From the NCBI GenBank assembly GCA_018398805.1, contig JAGFBZ010001279.1:434001-498000 (forward strand): DNA of 64,000 bases, in the 5' to 3' direction. The stretch is from Hirundichthys speculiger. Lineage: Eukaryota > Chordata > Actinopteri > Beloniformes > Exocoetidae. This document shows positions 20,311 to 32,893 of this stretch, one piece after another. The notes under the pieces are model-generated. The model saw nothing but the letters and a program-made list of their open reading frames with translations, was not told the DNA's origin and made no database searches. A program made the translations under genes and the position numbers. Numbering within the stretch: the first letter of the stretch is position 1; the number at the start of each line of letters is the position of its first letter.

Positions 20311-22490
20311 ATTTGAAACCTCTGTCAAGATTCAAAAATGTCATTCCAGTGAAGCGATAATCTAGAGAGGATCTCTAAAGACAAACCAAGGTCATTTTTA
20401 CTCTGTAAGTGTACACAGAGTGTACAAAAAGGACTATCTTTGCCGTCTTGTTATAAGTGTATAAAACCTAACCGCCAGATGTTGGGTAAACTACTGTGAA
20501 CAGATGCAGAAGGAACAGAGTTCATGAGCTCTTCTTCAGTAGAGCTGGATCAGTATGATAGATCGATGGAAACAGTGGCCACGAACTCTTCATCGTACTC
20601 CTCATCGTACGTCTATTAATGGGAGCATACTTGACCTTCAGTAGCGGATTGATATGGACTGAAGATGGCAGTGACCTGAAGGCATGTCCAGTGAGTGCAA
20701 GCGGTCCTTCTTTAATCCACTTTCTGTGCATCTACAAAGTTAAAATGACCTTGGTTCTGCAGCAGAAATCCCACCCAGAGGGACATTTTTGAGTCTTGTG
20801 AAAGACTTAAAGCAGCAGTTTATCCTGACGTCACTGCTCTCTGGGCTAAAGTTAAACGCCATTGTGCTGCAAACGTATATTCTGCTCCAGCTCAAAACTG
20901 ATCCTATTAATGCCATTTTGGTCCCAAACAAAAGTTTACACTCCTCACTATCTAATAAAGGCATATACGGTCGTTTTAACTCCAGAACTTTCACTGATTT
21001 TACTGGATCCTCCGTCTCAAAATGGAAAAACTCACATGACGACGTTCTTTTAGAGGAGCAGCATGCCAATAGAGACAGCGCCCAGTGTTGTCTGAAGCTG
21101 CTCAGTCTCATCTCCACCATGGAAAATGAAGTCACGTTGTTGTGAGCATGCAGATGTTACAAACACACACACACATGGCAACTGTAAAGCTGAACGAGCG
21201 GTGAAAAGACTGTTGTGGATGTCCATGCGGCTGCAGGAGGTGCTAACTGGTTTTCTAAAGACTTGTGACTCAAGGGAAACATATGACACATGACTTATCG
21301 TCCTGTTTGGTTACTAAGATACGCAGGCTAAAGAGGAGGGGAAATGGAGGGGAAATGTTAAAAATTCTGATCTGGACCAAACACATAACACAGTGTGTTA
21401 TGACAACAGAATTAGGTCTGGTAGTTATGTAACAAATATATTCTTACATCTATGACTCAGTGGGTTAGAGGTTTCCCTCATTAGACTTTGTTAAATGAAA
21501 AAAAATGCTGTTTGCGAGGTTTTGGCCACATTTTATGACAGACTATCTTCTCAGCTGGTAGAAACATTTGGATGGTGTCAGTCTGAGTCATCTGGTGAAC
21601 TCCAGTCTAATTCAGATAATTAGCTTATTTATCTTTTATGGAGGTGAGACACCGACACGTGCTTGATCGACCTTCTCACCATATTTACAGCTACAAAGGT
21701 TACCGGTTTGGACCTCAGTGAGGATGCTGTGCACGCTCTCACTGTTTTACTTCAGGTGATCTCCTCTAAGAAGACGACGCGGAGCAGAGAATGAATGAGG
21801 AGCGGCTCGCTCATGTGGCTGAAGCAGAGCACTGATGGTGACTCATGAGCTGGAAGACGGTTAGCTGAAAAGATGTGATGATGTCACTGGGATGCGAGCC
21901 CGCTGAATTCCCCGGCAACCCTCACAGCTGTCTCCTTCAGACGCTCCTCAGCCAGCACTTCCTCTGAGCTTCACTGACTCAAACAAGGAAGGTGTTATGC
22001 CGCGAAAAATTTGGACGCTGATGTACTTTAATAGAAAACAGAAGGAAAGACATGGTGGGATTTCTGCCAAGTCTGTTGGACTTGATGGTGAGAAATAAAC
22101 GAGAAAATTAGGACAATAATGGCTACCACATGTATTGTATTTTTACAGACCTATTCAACTTAAAAAAAAAACAGAACTAAATCATCATGCATCTGAGGTG
22201 AGAAGCACGTAAAGTCCAGTTAATTCTGCTGGCCAAAAAGCAGATCAATCTTCATGAACCAGGCTGGACATCGTGGTGGGAAAGCTTTCAGACAGTCAGT
22301 GTTTATGCTCCATGAGTATGAAACGAGTGTGACCACTTATTACTAACTGATGAGTCAGTGGCGTGTTGCACGTACGAAGGATGTGGGAACCCCAGGGAGA
22401 AATACAATGATCGCGTTCTGCGATTGTCGGCAAGGTTAGCAAATATTAAATCACAAATTTTCAAGATTAACATCACACCTATCAGCCTTT
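20311..22490. other. intergenic, no gene seen
   Basis: Contains inverted 26-bp arms at 20384-20409 and 20731-20756 (see findings) and two overlapping open frames of about 120-130 codons on opposite strands near 20740-21145 that I do not recognise. Confidence 0.4.
20384..20756. repeat. inverted-arm element, possible MITE
   Basis: AACCAAGGTCATTTTTACTC at 20384 and its near-exact reverse complement ending at 20756 form arms of about 26 bp with a few mismatches, 321 bp apart. No convincing target duplication is present. It could be a MITE of unknown family or a chance fold. Confidence 0.4.
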
Positions 22491-22493
22491 TAA

Positions 22494-23712
22494 GGGTGAA
22501 TTCCAATTCCTTCCTTAACCCTCAATCTCAACCCTCAATCTCAAAAATGCGCGCTCCCGCTAAGTGCAAATGCTGTCCCAATTCTTAGAAAGTCAAGTTG
22601 AGGGACGAGTTTGAGGGCTGTATCGCCCTCAAAATTGAGATTCTGCGGCACCACCCTTGGAAGTAAGGGCTACCCAGAAGGCATTGCGTATTTTCGCCAA
22701 AACGTCTTCGAAAAGGATGGCACCGAAAAAAGCGAGCTTCAAATGTAAGTATTTTCGTAGTTAATAAAGATATAAATGTTACGAAACTATCTTATTGTCT
22801 TTGTTATATATATTTATATAATCCTATTCTTCTTCTCCTTCTTCTTCATCGTTGTCATTTTCTTGACAGACTGGACGTAGCTTTGCCATAAGGCTGCCCC
22901 CCACAGTCTGAAGATGTAACTGCACTCAAGGGGTGTCCCATTTCTAAGTCACAGGACAGCCCTGACACTTAGGGTGAATTTCCAATTCCTTCCTTAACCC
23001 TCAATCTCAACCCTAAATCTCAAAAATGCGTGCTCCCGCTAAGGGCAAGTGCTGTCCCAATTCTTTAGAACGTCAAATTGAGATTATCCGACACCACCCT
23101 TGGAAGTAAGGGCTATCCAGAAGACACTGGGTAATTTAGCCAAGACATCTTCGAAAATGATGGTGACAAAAAAAGATAGCTACAAACGTAAGTATCTTTG
23201 TATATCTTAAAGATATAAATGTTACGAAATCATCTTATTGTCTTTGTTTGAGACTTTTTTCATGGATTAACATCATTGTTGCGTAACATTTATTTTTTTA
23301 CTTTACGATGTTTGCCGTCGGTGGGTCCTGGCGGCCAGCGGGTCCCGGTCGCCGGCGGCCAGCGGGTCCCGGTCGCCGGCGGGTCCCGGCGGGCCCAGGT
23401 CGGCTTCACGTTACTTGTGTAGCGACGGAGGACTGAATAATGTATCCTCTATTGTGTTATTTGCTAATATTATTTAGAGAATATACAGCGCTCTTTTCAA
23501 TGCTATCCCTGTGTCATTTCAGGGAAAACAGAGACAACACAGGCGCTGATACATTTTAGTCTGAAGACGTAACTGCACTCAAGGAGTGTCCCATTTCTAA
23601 GTCACAAGATAGCCCTTTCACTTACTTTTGAGGGTTTAGATTGAGGGCCAAAAATTGAGGGTTAAGGGCGAGGGTTGAGATTGAGGGTTAAGGGAGGAAT
23701 TGGAATTGTCCC
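22494..23712. mobile_element. PIF/Harbinger-like element, composite of two copies
   Basis: The left end GGGTGAATTCCAATTCC and right end GGAATTGGAATTGTCCC are inverted copies, continued by CCTTAACCCTCAATCTCAA-type repeats. The flanks are TAA on both sides (22491-22493 and 23713-23715), the TWA duplication expected of PIF/Harbinger. A second left end starts near 22971, and two ATG...GTAAGT start-exon relics occur (22719 and 23159), so two related copies have been joined. A GC-rich repeat (GCGGGTCCCGGTCGCCG type) lies at about 23320-23400. Confidence 0.8.
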
Positions 23713-23715
23713 TAA

Positions 23716-24012
23716 GAGTAAGGGGGAAACAAGGACACGTCTGTCAGATCCCAGATGGTCATCTGTTGTCATGCAGGTCATCTTCCAGCTCTTGTCTGTC
23801 TGGCTCCCATCTGTCCTTTTTCCATTTCCTTCTAATAATCCACCCATTTTCCTTTGACTGGACTAAATGTAGCTGCTCCTTATAACCAAATTCATAATAT
23901 AAATGCTTTTGTTCAATTCATTTCTTCCTCTTTTCAACCTGGCTTCTTGACATCCAAGAAATAAGATGTTACTTCAGTTTGGCAAAGCTGAGACCCCAGC
24001 TAACATCTCCAT
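23716..24012. other. intergenic, no gene seen
   Basis: Nothing recognised between the Harbinger-like element and the (ATCC)n tract. Confidence 0.4.
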
Positions 24013-24600
24013 TCATCCATCCATCCATCCATCCATCCATCCAATTACTTTCACTCATCCACGTTCACCTTTTCCAGAAGACGTAATCCCCCCAGGATGT
24101 CTTGTTTCAGACCAGTTGGACATGCCTGAAGTGGAGTCCAGAAGGCATCCTGACCAGATACCCAAACCATCTCTACTGGCTCTTCCTGGTGTGGAGGAGC
24201 AGCGACTCTACTCCAAATCCCTCCTGAACTTCTCAACCTATCTCCAAGGCAGAGTCCAGCTAATCTAGGGAGAAGCTCATTTCTACCACTTGCCTCTGTG
24301 ATGTCCTTGTGACCACAGGTGAGGGCTGTAATGCAGATTGACTGGTAAACAGAGAGTCCTGCCTTTTGGCTCAACTCTCTCTTCGCCACAACGGACTGGT
24401 ACACAGTCTGCATGACTGCAGACGCCCCACTGATCTGCCTCACAATCTCCAACTACATTTTTACACTGAGATACTCCACTTGATTCCAAACTCCCGTGAC
24501 TGTGAACCACGGTCTGTAGACTTGGAGCTCTGAACCACTCCTGTACAGTCCAGCGCAGGCTTGGTAGAGAACCGAAACATCCACACGATCCTAAAGTCTC
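24013..24600 (-). mobile_element. LINE reverse-transcriptase C-terminal fragment with (GGAT)n tail
   Basis: On the - strand the translation gives ISGASAVMQTVYQSVVAKRE, LSQKAGLSVYQSI, CLGDRLRSS and QDAFWTPLQACPTG. This is the C-terminal end of a LINE protein common in fish genomes (family pattern AAAVMRxLYRSVVxKRELS, LRDRVRSSDI, FRACPTGRRP). I think of it as RTE-like but am not sure of the clade. The fragment ends in (ATCC)n at 24013-24045, i.e. a (GGAT)n tail in its own orientation. Confidence 0.72.
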
Positions 24601-25946
24601 CAAAGCCCCTCAGCCCTTTGGGTGGGCTTCTACTCAGCTAATGTCTTTTTAATGACAGGTGTTAAATCTAAAACGCAAAAAACACAGAAAACATGCAAAC
24701 AATGGTCCGTTAATGCTTGTAAATGTTGCAAGGAGCACCCACACGATGAGAACAAGGAGAAGACTCTTCTTTAAAGAGTTTTTAGAGCAGGAAAATACCC
24801 CAGAATCCACAGCAATCTTGATCTCCCCTAATTATGACAGAGAGGAGTCTCTGCACGGAGCACAACCTTCGAGGAAGGACTCCCGTTCCCCACACAGAAC
24901 CGAAAATGGCGACATCTCCTGCTACAAAACTGTCAATTTTTAACACGCAGCTTTCCGGTTGTGACACGCCGAAATCATAGGCCGCGGCGCCTCATTTTCC
25001 CAACATTCAACCTCACGAACAAAACAAATAACCGTCAATTCTGTATTTTTCTTTCCAAAGTTGCCCGTAGAACAACCCACACTTGATCCACGAAAAGCTC
25101 TGAACTTCGTCTTTCATTTTAAACGTGATTTAACTTCAGAATGATTAATGACATTTGAATATGACATGAAGTACATCCCACTAAATACAATAATTCAAAT
25201 GTACGCTGGTCTTCTCCAGGTCCTTTAAATCAGTCATGCATCAGAAGCCGCAGCCTTATTTCAGTTGACATGCGCCGTTGTTGGTAATTAAGTTGCACAC
25301 AGAGGGGACTTCTGTAACCCCTCCTCCTGCTTTCACTGTTCCTCCTTTGTTTTTCGTCTCTCCATCCCTCCAGCTGAAACTGGAACCTCCTCCTCTCCAC
25401 CCTCCACCTTTTTCTGTGCACGTCTCCTTTTCACCGCCGTTGTAAACTTGTCACTGTCTGTTGTCTTTCGCTTCATCTCAGCCTCTCTTGCCTACAAATC
25501 CTGTCTTTCACTGCTCACACCACTTGACTTCTGGCATTTCTTAAAAGGGTGGGTTGACTTAACTTCTCCATCACAATCATCATTACTCCTGTCAGTCTCT
25601 CTGCCCTCCTTCCTTTCTGCTCCCTGCCCCGGGGCCGGGTCACAGAGGTGGTCATGGCTTTGGCTTCAGGCAAGAAAAGGCGCCCTGTCATTAAGGCTGA
25701 GTTAACACGAGACCAGACTTTCATGGGAACTGGATCCTGAGGAGGGGAAATCTCGCCTACGCTCACCTGACGTGGATGCACAAATCCACACGCAAAATGA
25801 CGTTTATTCAGTGTGGCGACAAAGTGCGACAGAACTTTCAGATGGACAGAGGGAGCCGATAACAAAGCACTGAAGAGATTAGTCTGCATGTGTCCTAAAT
25901 GTTAAATGGTGCAAGGATTAATACCTGGGAGACACCCCCCCCCCCC

Positions 25947-25983
<37 letters not shown>

Positions 25984-26371
25984 ACCCCCCCCCACCTCCA
26001 TCACGATAAACAGCAATCTGTTAAAGTGTATTGATTCTGAAAGAAAGCAGATGGTTTAGTATGCTGCGACCAGATGGTGGAGTAAAGTGTTTAAACCTAA
26101 CAGACATATTTTGATATGTGCAGTTCCTTATGTGGCAACAGCTGGTTGGCAACTCTTGCAGCTCTTGTGAGCGTTCTGCAAACAAAACATATAACCGCTA
26201 GATTTTGGAGTAAAACAGAGAGGCCCTCGATCTTGAAATGCCTTCAGAATAGCTTTTCTCATTTATTTGGCCACGGAAAACATCACATATATGTTAAAGG
26301 TAAAAAAAAAAACCTGATGACTTCTATTACTCTTTTCCATGCGGTGGTTTGTCTGTCTGTGATTCCAAAAT
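24601..26371. other. intergenic, no gene seen
   Basis: No coding stretch recognised. Holds a C-tract of about 60 bases at 25935-25994. Confidence 0.45.
25935..25994. repeat. long poly-C tract with few A interruptions
   Basis: Nearly 60 bases of cytosine broken by single A bases. The - strand is the matching G-run, able in principle to form G-quadruplexes. Length in the submitted sequence may be unreliable because such tracts are hard to sequence. Confidence 0.95.
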
Positions 26372-26475
26372 GATCCATCCATCCATCCATCCATCCATCT
26401 GTATCTATGGCCCGCTTAATCCTCTGCAGGGTCACTGGGATCTGCCGGAGCCTGTCCCAGCTCTCCTCAGGGCAA
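26372..26475 (-). mobile_element. L2/V-SINE-type 3' tail fragment
   Basis: (ATCC)n followed by CCGCTTAATCCTCTGCAGGG, then GTCACTGGGATCTGC and CCTGTCCCAGCTCTCC. This is the reverse strand of the 3' tail of the SINE at 42178-42538. The copy is 5'-truncated. Confidence 0.75.
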
Positions 26476-27279
26476 ATGAAACTGATTTTCCTCTTTCTGC
26501 TTCACATACAGTGAAACAGAAACCTCGCTGTTACTTTCATGCAAAAGCCAAGGGCCTCATTCATGAAATCTTCTTAAACTAGATTAAAGTAGATTTGCAC
26601 ATAAATCACCTCCTCACTAAAAACCTGATGTGTTGGGAAGAACGAGCGTCAGAGCAGCTCATTAATTAGAGTAAACTCCCACCCAGGGACCACCACGTAC
26701 AGAGGTCCAAATGTGCATCCTCATCTTGCACATGTTAGAAATGTGACAGACAGGAAAAAAAAAAGGAAGATAATTTTTTCAGGTCATTTTAGCTGAAGTG
26801 GAGCGAAGAAAGAAAAACTATTTTATTTTGCACTGTTAGCAGGCTGAGTGTGACAGGGACGTGTGAGGAACGGGTCTGGAAAAAGGTGACCTATGCAGTT
26901 AATGCCATGTCACCCGTCCGTCAAGAGGTGAAGCAAAAATAGTCTGATATAAAGTTGGATTCCAAAAGAACAAAAAAAGATCAAAACACATTTATCTACA
27001 CAGACAAAACGCTGCTTCAGATAATCACGTTGCTTCTACAACCGGAGAGAGTTCTTTATCAGGAGCAATGTCTGATAGACGCAGATGCCTCACAGGACTC
27101 CCAGGACAAGCTTATACTTCCTATATAATCTGTTTTATCTGGATGCATTATGGTGCCCAGGCGATGTTTTGCTTCATAGGCTTGAATAAAACTTATAGTG
27201 GTTTGGTTGCAAACTTAGTGATGTTTTTCTAGCTCCAGAATAAATCAATCTGCAAGAACAATAAAAACATGTTTTGTCA
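26476..27279. other. intergenic, no gene seen
   Basis: No feature recognised. Confidence 0.4.
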
Positions 27280-27287
27280 CTATCAAC

Positions 27288-28055
27288 TAGAGGTCTTCAC
27301 AGGTCCACTTTCATGGACCCGAACCCGAATGAACCCGTAAAAATTCGACCCGAAACCGACCCGACCCGAGCTATTATCATAAGTCAGGGAGTCCGAACCC
27401 GAATGGACCTGCAATATTTGGACCCGGAACCGGCCCGACCCAAGTCTTTAATTTTTCGATCACGACACTTACCCGAATAGAACCGAGACAATACAGCCCA
27501 CAGTTGCTCATTTTAAAAGTTGTCTAGCATTGAATAAAACTTGATTTTCTTACCTAAAGTTGTCTTCTTCTACCGGTTCAGTTGCTACATAGGCTACGTG
27601 ATGTAAACAACAATAAACACACGTCGTTATTTTCTTTGTGGATACAGATGCTATTGGTAGCAACTGCTAACGCTAATAGCCTACACCGGTCAGGACATGT
27701 CATAAATATGTTCTCTCATCCAGCGTTGTCATGTTGGAGATCCGTTGTGCTTTACAGCTGCCGGGAAAACCGCTAATAACACGCTACGGCAACACGATTG
27801 TTTCATGATAAACATGCACGTTAATGAACAATTAATTAAACTGCCCCGAGTCCTGACACTGGCTGCTACCCCCAATATCTTTACCTCTCTCGAGTAAACG
27901 TGGACCCAGCCTGTCAGAGAGCACCAACCGGACCTGAGACTAACTGTACCGATTCCGACCCAAACCCTCACGTCTTTTGAATGGACCCGAGATCCGATTC
28001 AGGTTGGGTCGGGTTTTTGGGTTGTTGGGTTGTTGGGTAGTTCCGAAGACCTCTA
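27288..28055. mobile_element. hAT-type element, 8-bp target duplication (7 of 8)
   Basis: The element is 768 bp, with ends TAGAGGTCTTC and GAAGACCTCTA, perfect inverted copies. The flanks CTATCAAC (27280-27287) and CTATCAAT (28056-28063) differ at one base. Subterminal regions hold many GACCCGAACCC / GGGTTGGGTC-type repeats, probably transposase-binding sites. No coding relic recognised. Confidence 0.88.
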
Positions 28056-28063
28056 CTATCAAT

Positions 28064-29125
28064 GTTTAAGTGGCTTCAGAATGAAACCACGCAGAATCCT
28101 TCCTGGCATGTCCGAGTAGTTTCAGTGGGAGCTGGTTCTGCAGATGCGCTGGAAGGCCCCAGTTCATGGTCATTTTGTCACAGCTTCTAGGGATTTTAAA
28201 GCAGCGCTCTGTGACGGCTAGAGCCTCTGCATGGGTGTCTGACAGCAGATCAAGTTGATTTAACCAGCTCACTGACATTTTAAAAAACACAACCTGAAGC
28301 GTAAAATACCTATCGAGTGTTGTATATCTAATTTATTCTAGTGTTTTAAATGAATCTGTATATTGTAAAAATCCATATAAGTCCCTATCAACACATCAGA
28401 GGCTGGTGGAGATATTGTTCGTGCCTACAAAAAGTTTGGAACAACTAACATTTTTATGAACAGTATAGTGCATACATTCCGCTCTTCTTACTGTTTATGC
28501 ACAAAATTGTTTTGCTCCTGAAGCCCAGTGTTTGCTTCTGTAAGTTACCGAGCACAGTCTGCATCCCTTCATGGCTACGCCATGTGGCTACATGCACATG
28601 GCTATGGCCTTGTGCATGTGGGTTCATGCGTGGCACAATTTCACAACTTCGCTTTATTGCATTTGTACGCGTGCCTGTGTGTGTGCGCACGGTTTTATTC
28701 ACTAAACCATGCAGAATCTTATACATGCGGCTCCTTTTACAGCTCCATTGTAGTTTTGTGCAGAAAACAGTGAAGTGAAACGTTGAGACTGAAATGCCTG
28801 AGCACGTCCAGCTGTGACTGACATGATGAGCCGGGAAAGAAAGGAGGAGTTGATATATGACGGGAGTTGATGGGCAAATAATGAGCAGGTGTGCCAGGAG
28901 AAGGAGAGTTACCATTCCTGCGAGAAAGACAAGCACACGCACACACGCGCACATGCACGGAGAGAAGGCAGAAGGGGAAAGTGGGACACAGGGGAGAAAC
29001 AGTGAGGAGCAGGTTTGGAGCCACAACACTTGTTACAAAGAGTTTTGAATGATGACCGTAATCTCAACTGAAATGTAAGCAGTTGCTTGACAGCACTTGT
29101 TGCCACACGTTGCATTGACCTACAC
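28064..29125. other. intergenic, no gene seen
   Basis: Long open frames on both strands near 28454-29029 were judged chance. Nothing else recognised. Confidence 0.4.
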
Positions 29126-29134
29126 AGGCACTTG

Positions 29135-29809
29135 TTTTTTTTTTTAAACATTTCTTTATTAAGGTTTTTTTTTTTTTTTTTATACAAACACACAACAAAC
29201 CCCAATCCCAAGGCACAAACTAAAATGATAAAGTCTCCCCTAAAAACATCAGCTCCATACAACTGTCCACCTAATACAAGGATATAAAGTCTCATGACGA
29301 CAGAAAGTTCACGTTGTGTAGTCGCAAAAAACAACCCAAATGTATGTTCCAAGACATACAGTACGTACTTTGTCATGCTAATTGGTGTCTAAGCCTCATT
29401 GAAATACACACACACACACACAAACAATCAGTGAAGTACTGTTAAGGTTGTGGGTTCTTTAAAGTGGAGAAAGGAAATACAAACATACTTAAAAAAAAAT
29501 AAAATAAATAAATAAAATAAAAATATAATAATAAAAATAATAATATTAAATAAATTAAAATTAAAACAGGGGTGGGGGGGTTCATTTTAAATTCGAACAG
29601 TTTCCCAGCCTTCTACTTCAATATTATTATTTTCAAGAAAGCCACAAAACATGTACCAGATCCTCCAAAACTTGTCTAGCTTGCCTTTTGTGGTATAATT
29701 TATTCTCTCCAGAGCAAAATAAAAGCACATTCCCTTCAACCAATGTGCTACAACACAGGACACCTCTGTTTTCCATTCCTTGGCCAGACAGCATTTAGCC
29801 TCCAAAAAG
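29135..29809 (-). mobile_element. 5'-truncated L1-group LINE insertion with target duplication
   Basis: On the - strand, 29830 down to 29587 reads EAKCCLAKEWKTE, VAHWLKGMCFYFALERINYT and KGKLDKFWRIWYMFCGFLEN. This is the C-terminal end of L1/Tx1-group proteins (WLKxM, LEKIxYxxKGK, FxxIWxxFxxFLE). An A-rich 3' UTR follows and ends in a T-run (+ strand) at 29135. AGGCACTTG occurs at both borders (29126-29134 and 29810-29818), a target duplication. The inserted piece is 675 bp. Confidence 0.85.
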
Positions 29810-29818
29810 AGGCACTTG

Positions 29819-32800
29819 TTTTTTGTTTTTTGTTTTTTTGCCAAGTCAACATTTCTCTTTTATCAACTGCAAAACCAAGAACAGCTTTTTTTCTTCTGCA
29901 GAGACATGTTCGCTGGTCTCTGCAGGCTACACAAACATGGCCTTCTCTTGTTTATTCTTGCTGGGTGTTTGATTTATGTTTTATAACTTATTATTTTTCC
30001 TTTGTAGTTATTTATTCATAAAAGTAAATGCAGATGAAAACCTGGTCGGAAGGGATATGTTCTTAAATCCTTTAGACTTCCTTCTCCAAATCTCTGTCTC
30101 ATCGGCTGAATCTTGTGGGAGGAAGGCCACTAAATTACTGTCAAATCAGAACATTTCAGCGTGACTCCCGTAGCAGCAGAGATCTCTATCGTCCCGTCCT
30201 CCTACACACACAACCGTAACAAGACGGTGCATGCTCCATCCTCTCTGAACTCTGCTGAGCATGTTTTCAAGACCGACCACTGACATAGTTTCACCAGAAA
30301 ATCTATATCCTACACCGCGTAATGAGGAAAAATATCCAACCACGTCTGTTATTTGTGTTTTTTTCTTATTTATTCATGTCTTTTTATCAGAACCAGCGAG
30401 TCGTATGAAACCGTCACTTTGTTTATAACATTTACTCGAAAAAGTTCTGAGGACAAACCATTTTGGAGGGTTGATGAAAGGCGCGACGTTGGTGGTGGAA
30501 AGTCGTGATGTTCTGCAACTGGGAAGCCGGTGAGAAATCAAATGAGTAAGAAAGAAAGGTTTATATGTACGGCACCTTTTTATCAGATAAACGTCCCAAA
30601 ATGCTTTACTCAAACATTTGTACATGATAAACTTATGAATGCACTGGTTTGCAACAGGAGCCCAGGAGCAACATCAGAGATCTCTGTCCTGAGGAGCACA
30701 GTCATAGGAAGAGCAAAAATACTGCATGTTGGGAGAAGCCTGGGGGCTTGTTGGTGGTTTAACAGCCAACTCTGAGCAGGCGAGGGTGGGTTTAGCAGAA
30801 AGATGACTTGCCATATCAACGCTGTGACTTCCAGCATCATGACTTTCTTCTAATTTTTACTTGACAGGATCCAAATTTAGCCAGAGTTCTTGCTTCTTCT
30901 GGTAGGACATTTGTTTTCCTAAACTAGAGCTTTCCTATTTTTAACACACAATGCATATTCAGTCCCATTTGGCACGCCATTGCATTTCACGTGACGTTTC
31001 CTGGACGTTTTTACGGCGCTAATGAATGAAACGGCGGTGTAATTGGCCCGCGTCACCGCTGATGCAAAAACCAGAAGCTATGAGAGAGTCGGCTGGCAGA
31101 AGAAGGAAGCTGCGCTCATTCAGAGAGGTATTTCCTGACTGTTTGGGTAATCAGGCATATCAAGGCTCAGACGCACAAGAACAACCAAATTTAACCGTGA
31201 CTAGCCTAATTAGAGCCCATTAGTGCTCCAAAGCTTTGAAGAATTGCGAGCCGCCTGCATTTAGGAAAGGAGTGAGCAGGAAACCTCTTTCAGTGTTGCG
31301 CAAAAGCTTTTTAATCTGTCCATTACGGAGCAAAATAATATCACTGAGTATTATTAGATCAAATGAATCCCCAGTAGCAGTTATTTGGGAGTTATTTAGG
31401 TAGGGAAGCAGGGACGTGACTGAGGAGGAGACAAAACGTACTTCCTGATTATTCCAAAACAGCTCTGGCCTTTAGTGAACTTCCTGCCCAGAGTGGAATA
31501 AAGGTCAGGAAAGACACACATCGACAAAAACAATCCTATACCATCTTCCCGAGGAAGAGAGGGAGGAATGCATGTGTGGGTCTGGAGTTAAGAACATGAT
31601 GTTTTTCTCTGATGCGGGAAAGTGGATTATACGGCCTTTGTGGCTCCGTAAATCCCTCTCTACCTGTCCCATTTCTGGTGCCATTCATCATCATTACGGT
31701 CATTACGGCTTCCCCCCCTGAGGGCTGTTTTAGGGGATAAAAGCTGGCTGAGACATTGGCTGCAGGACGCTACGGTTCTGAGGTCAACGGGTTCCACCCT
31801 TGTTTTCTGTGTTTGTGGGGAGACGGCAAGATGACGCACACGTACAGTCAGAAAGACACGGCACGTAGACGGAGGGAGGGAGGTCGCCGCGGGCAGCAGA
31901 GGAGGACATGCTTCTCCGCTGCTCTGAAACAGCAGAGTCATCACATGTCGTCGCTGACATGCAGAGGAATACAGCTGCAAGAGAAAAGGGCGGAGACGGA
32001 GGGGACGGATCGAGACGCTGCCAGGTCGTAGTTGGTTTGACACGGCGGTGGGAAGGAAGAGAAGGAAAGGAGGGATGAGGGGAAAGAAATCTGGAGAATA
32101 AATCAGCGCAGCATCTGTTGTCCGCAGAGAAGCCAAAAAGTAATCAAAATCACCACGACGTACAACAATGCTGGAAAAAGCTGCTGCTGTCAGTCACAGC
32201 GAGCCACCATGCCAACAGATCTCTAGCCACATGTGTGCTGGCCAACATGGCCGCACAGACAGCAAATATGCAACATCTTCCCATGTGACTGTGAGCTGGC
32301 CTGAGGACAGCATCATACTGGTCTCAACTATCTGAGGAGTGGAGTCTGAAGCTGTCCCGGCTCAGGAGAAGAGTTCAAATGAGCGTGAGGCACGTCGTGT
32401 TGTTAGATCAATGACTGTGACTCAGGACTTTGAAAAATTGGAGTTTGTCGTCTGTTGGTTGGCAAGCTTCGTAAACTTTACTGCATCAGAAAACTTGTTT
32501 TCAGTCACTGTACAGTGGGGTTTAAGGCTCTTAAGTGATTTCTCCATGACTCTACATGAGTTTTTAACCATGATGTCCTGCAACGGAGCTGCATAATCAC
32601 TTCAATCCTGTCATTTAATGGTTCAAACATGTGTTAAAGTAAGAGAGGGCAGTTTGAGGAGGCTGGATACTGAATACACTGGTGGAAGGATGCTGTGGAT
32701 GGGGATCCCAGGCACGATGAAAGAGAGGGAGACCAAAGAGGAGATCTGTAGACATATTTACAAATTGTTGTTTGGTTTTTCTTCTTCGAGAATATAATTT

Positions 32801-32885
32801 TTAACTCACATAAATAAGACAAATTTAAAAATGAGACAACTGAATGAATCGTGAAGAAATCAGTGTCACAACTACAACATCGAAA
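29819..32885. other. intergenic, no gene seen
   Basis: About 3 kb without a recognisable exon or repeat end. A 158-codon - strand frame at 31660-32136 has no known motif. Confidence 0.4.
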
Positions 32886-32893
32886 CTAATTAT

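Noticed and set aside
20740..21145. Overlapping frames of 131 (-) and 118 (+) codons
   Set aside because: Open on both strands without a motif. Likely chance, though a decayed repeat cannot be excluded.
28454..29029. 191-codon open frame on the - strand
   Set aside because: Composition reflects CA/TG-rich sequence and both strands are open there. No motif was recognised.
31660..32136. 158-codon open frame on the - strand
   Set aside because: No recognisable domain or splice context; overlaps a + frame of similar quality.
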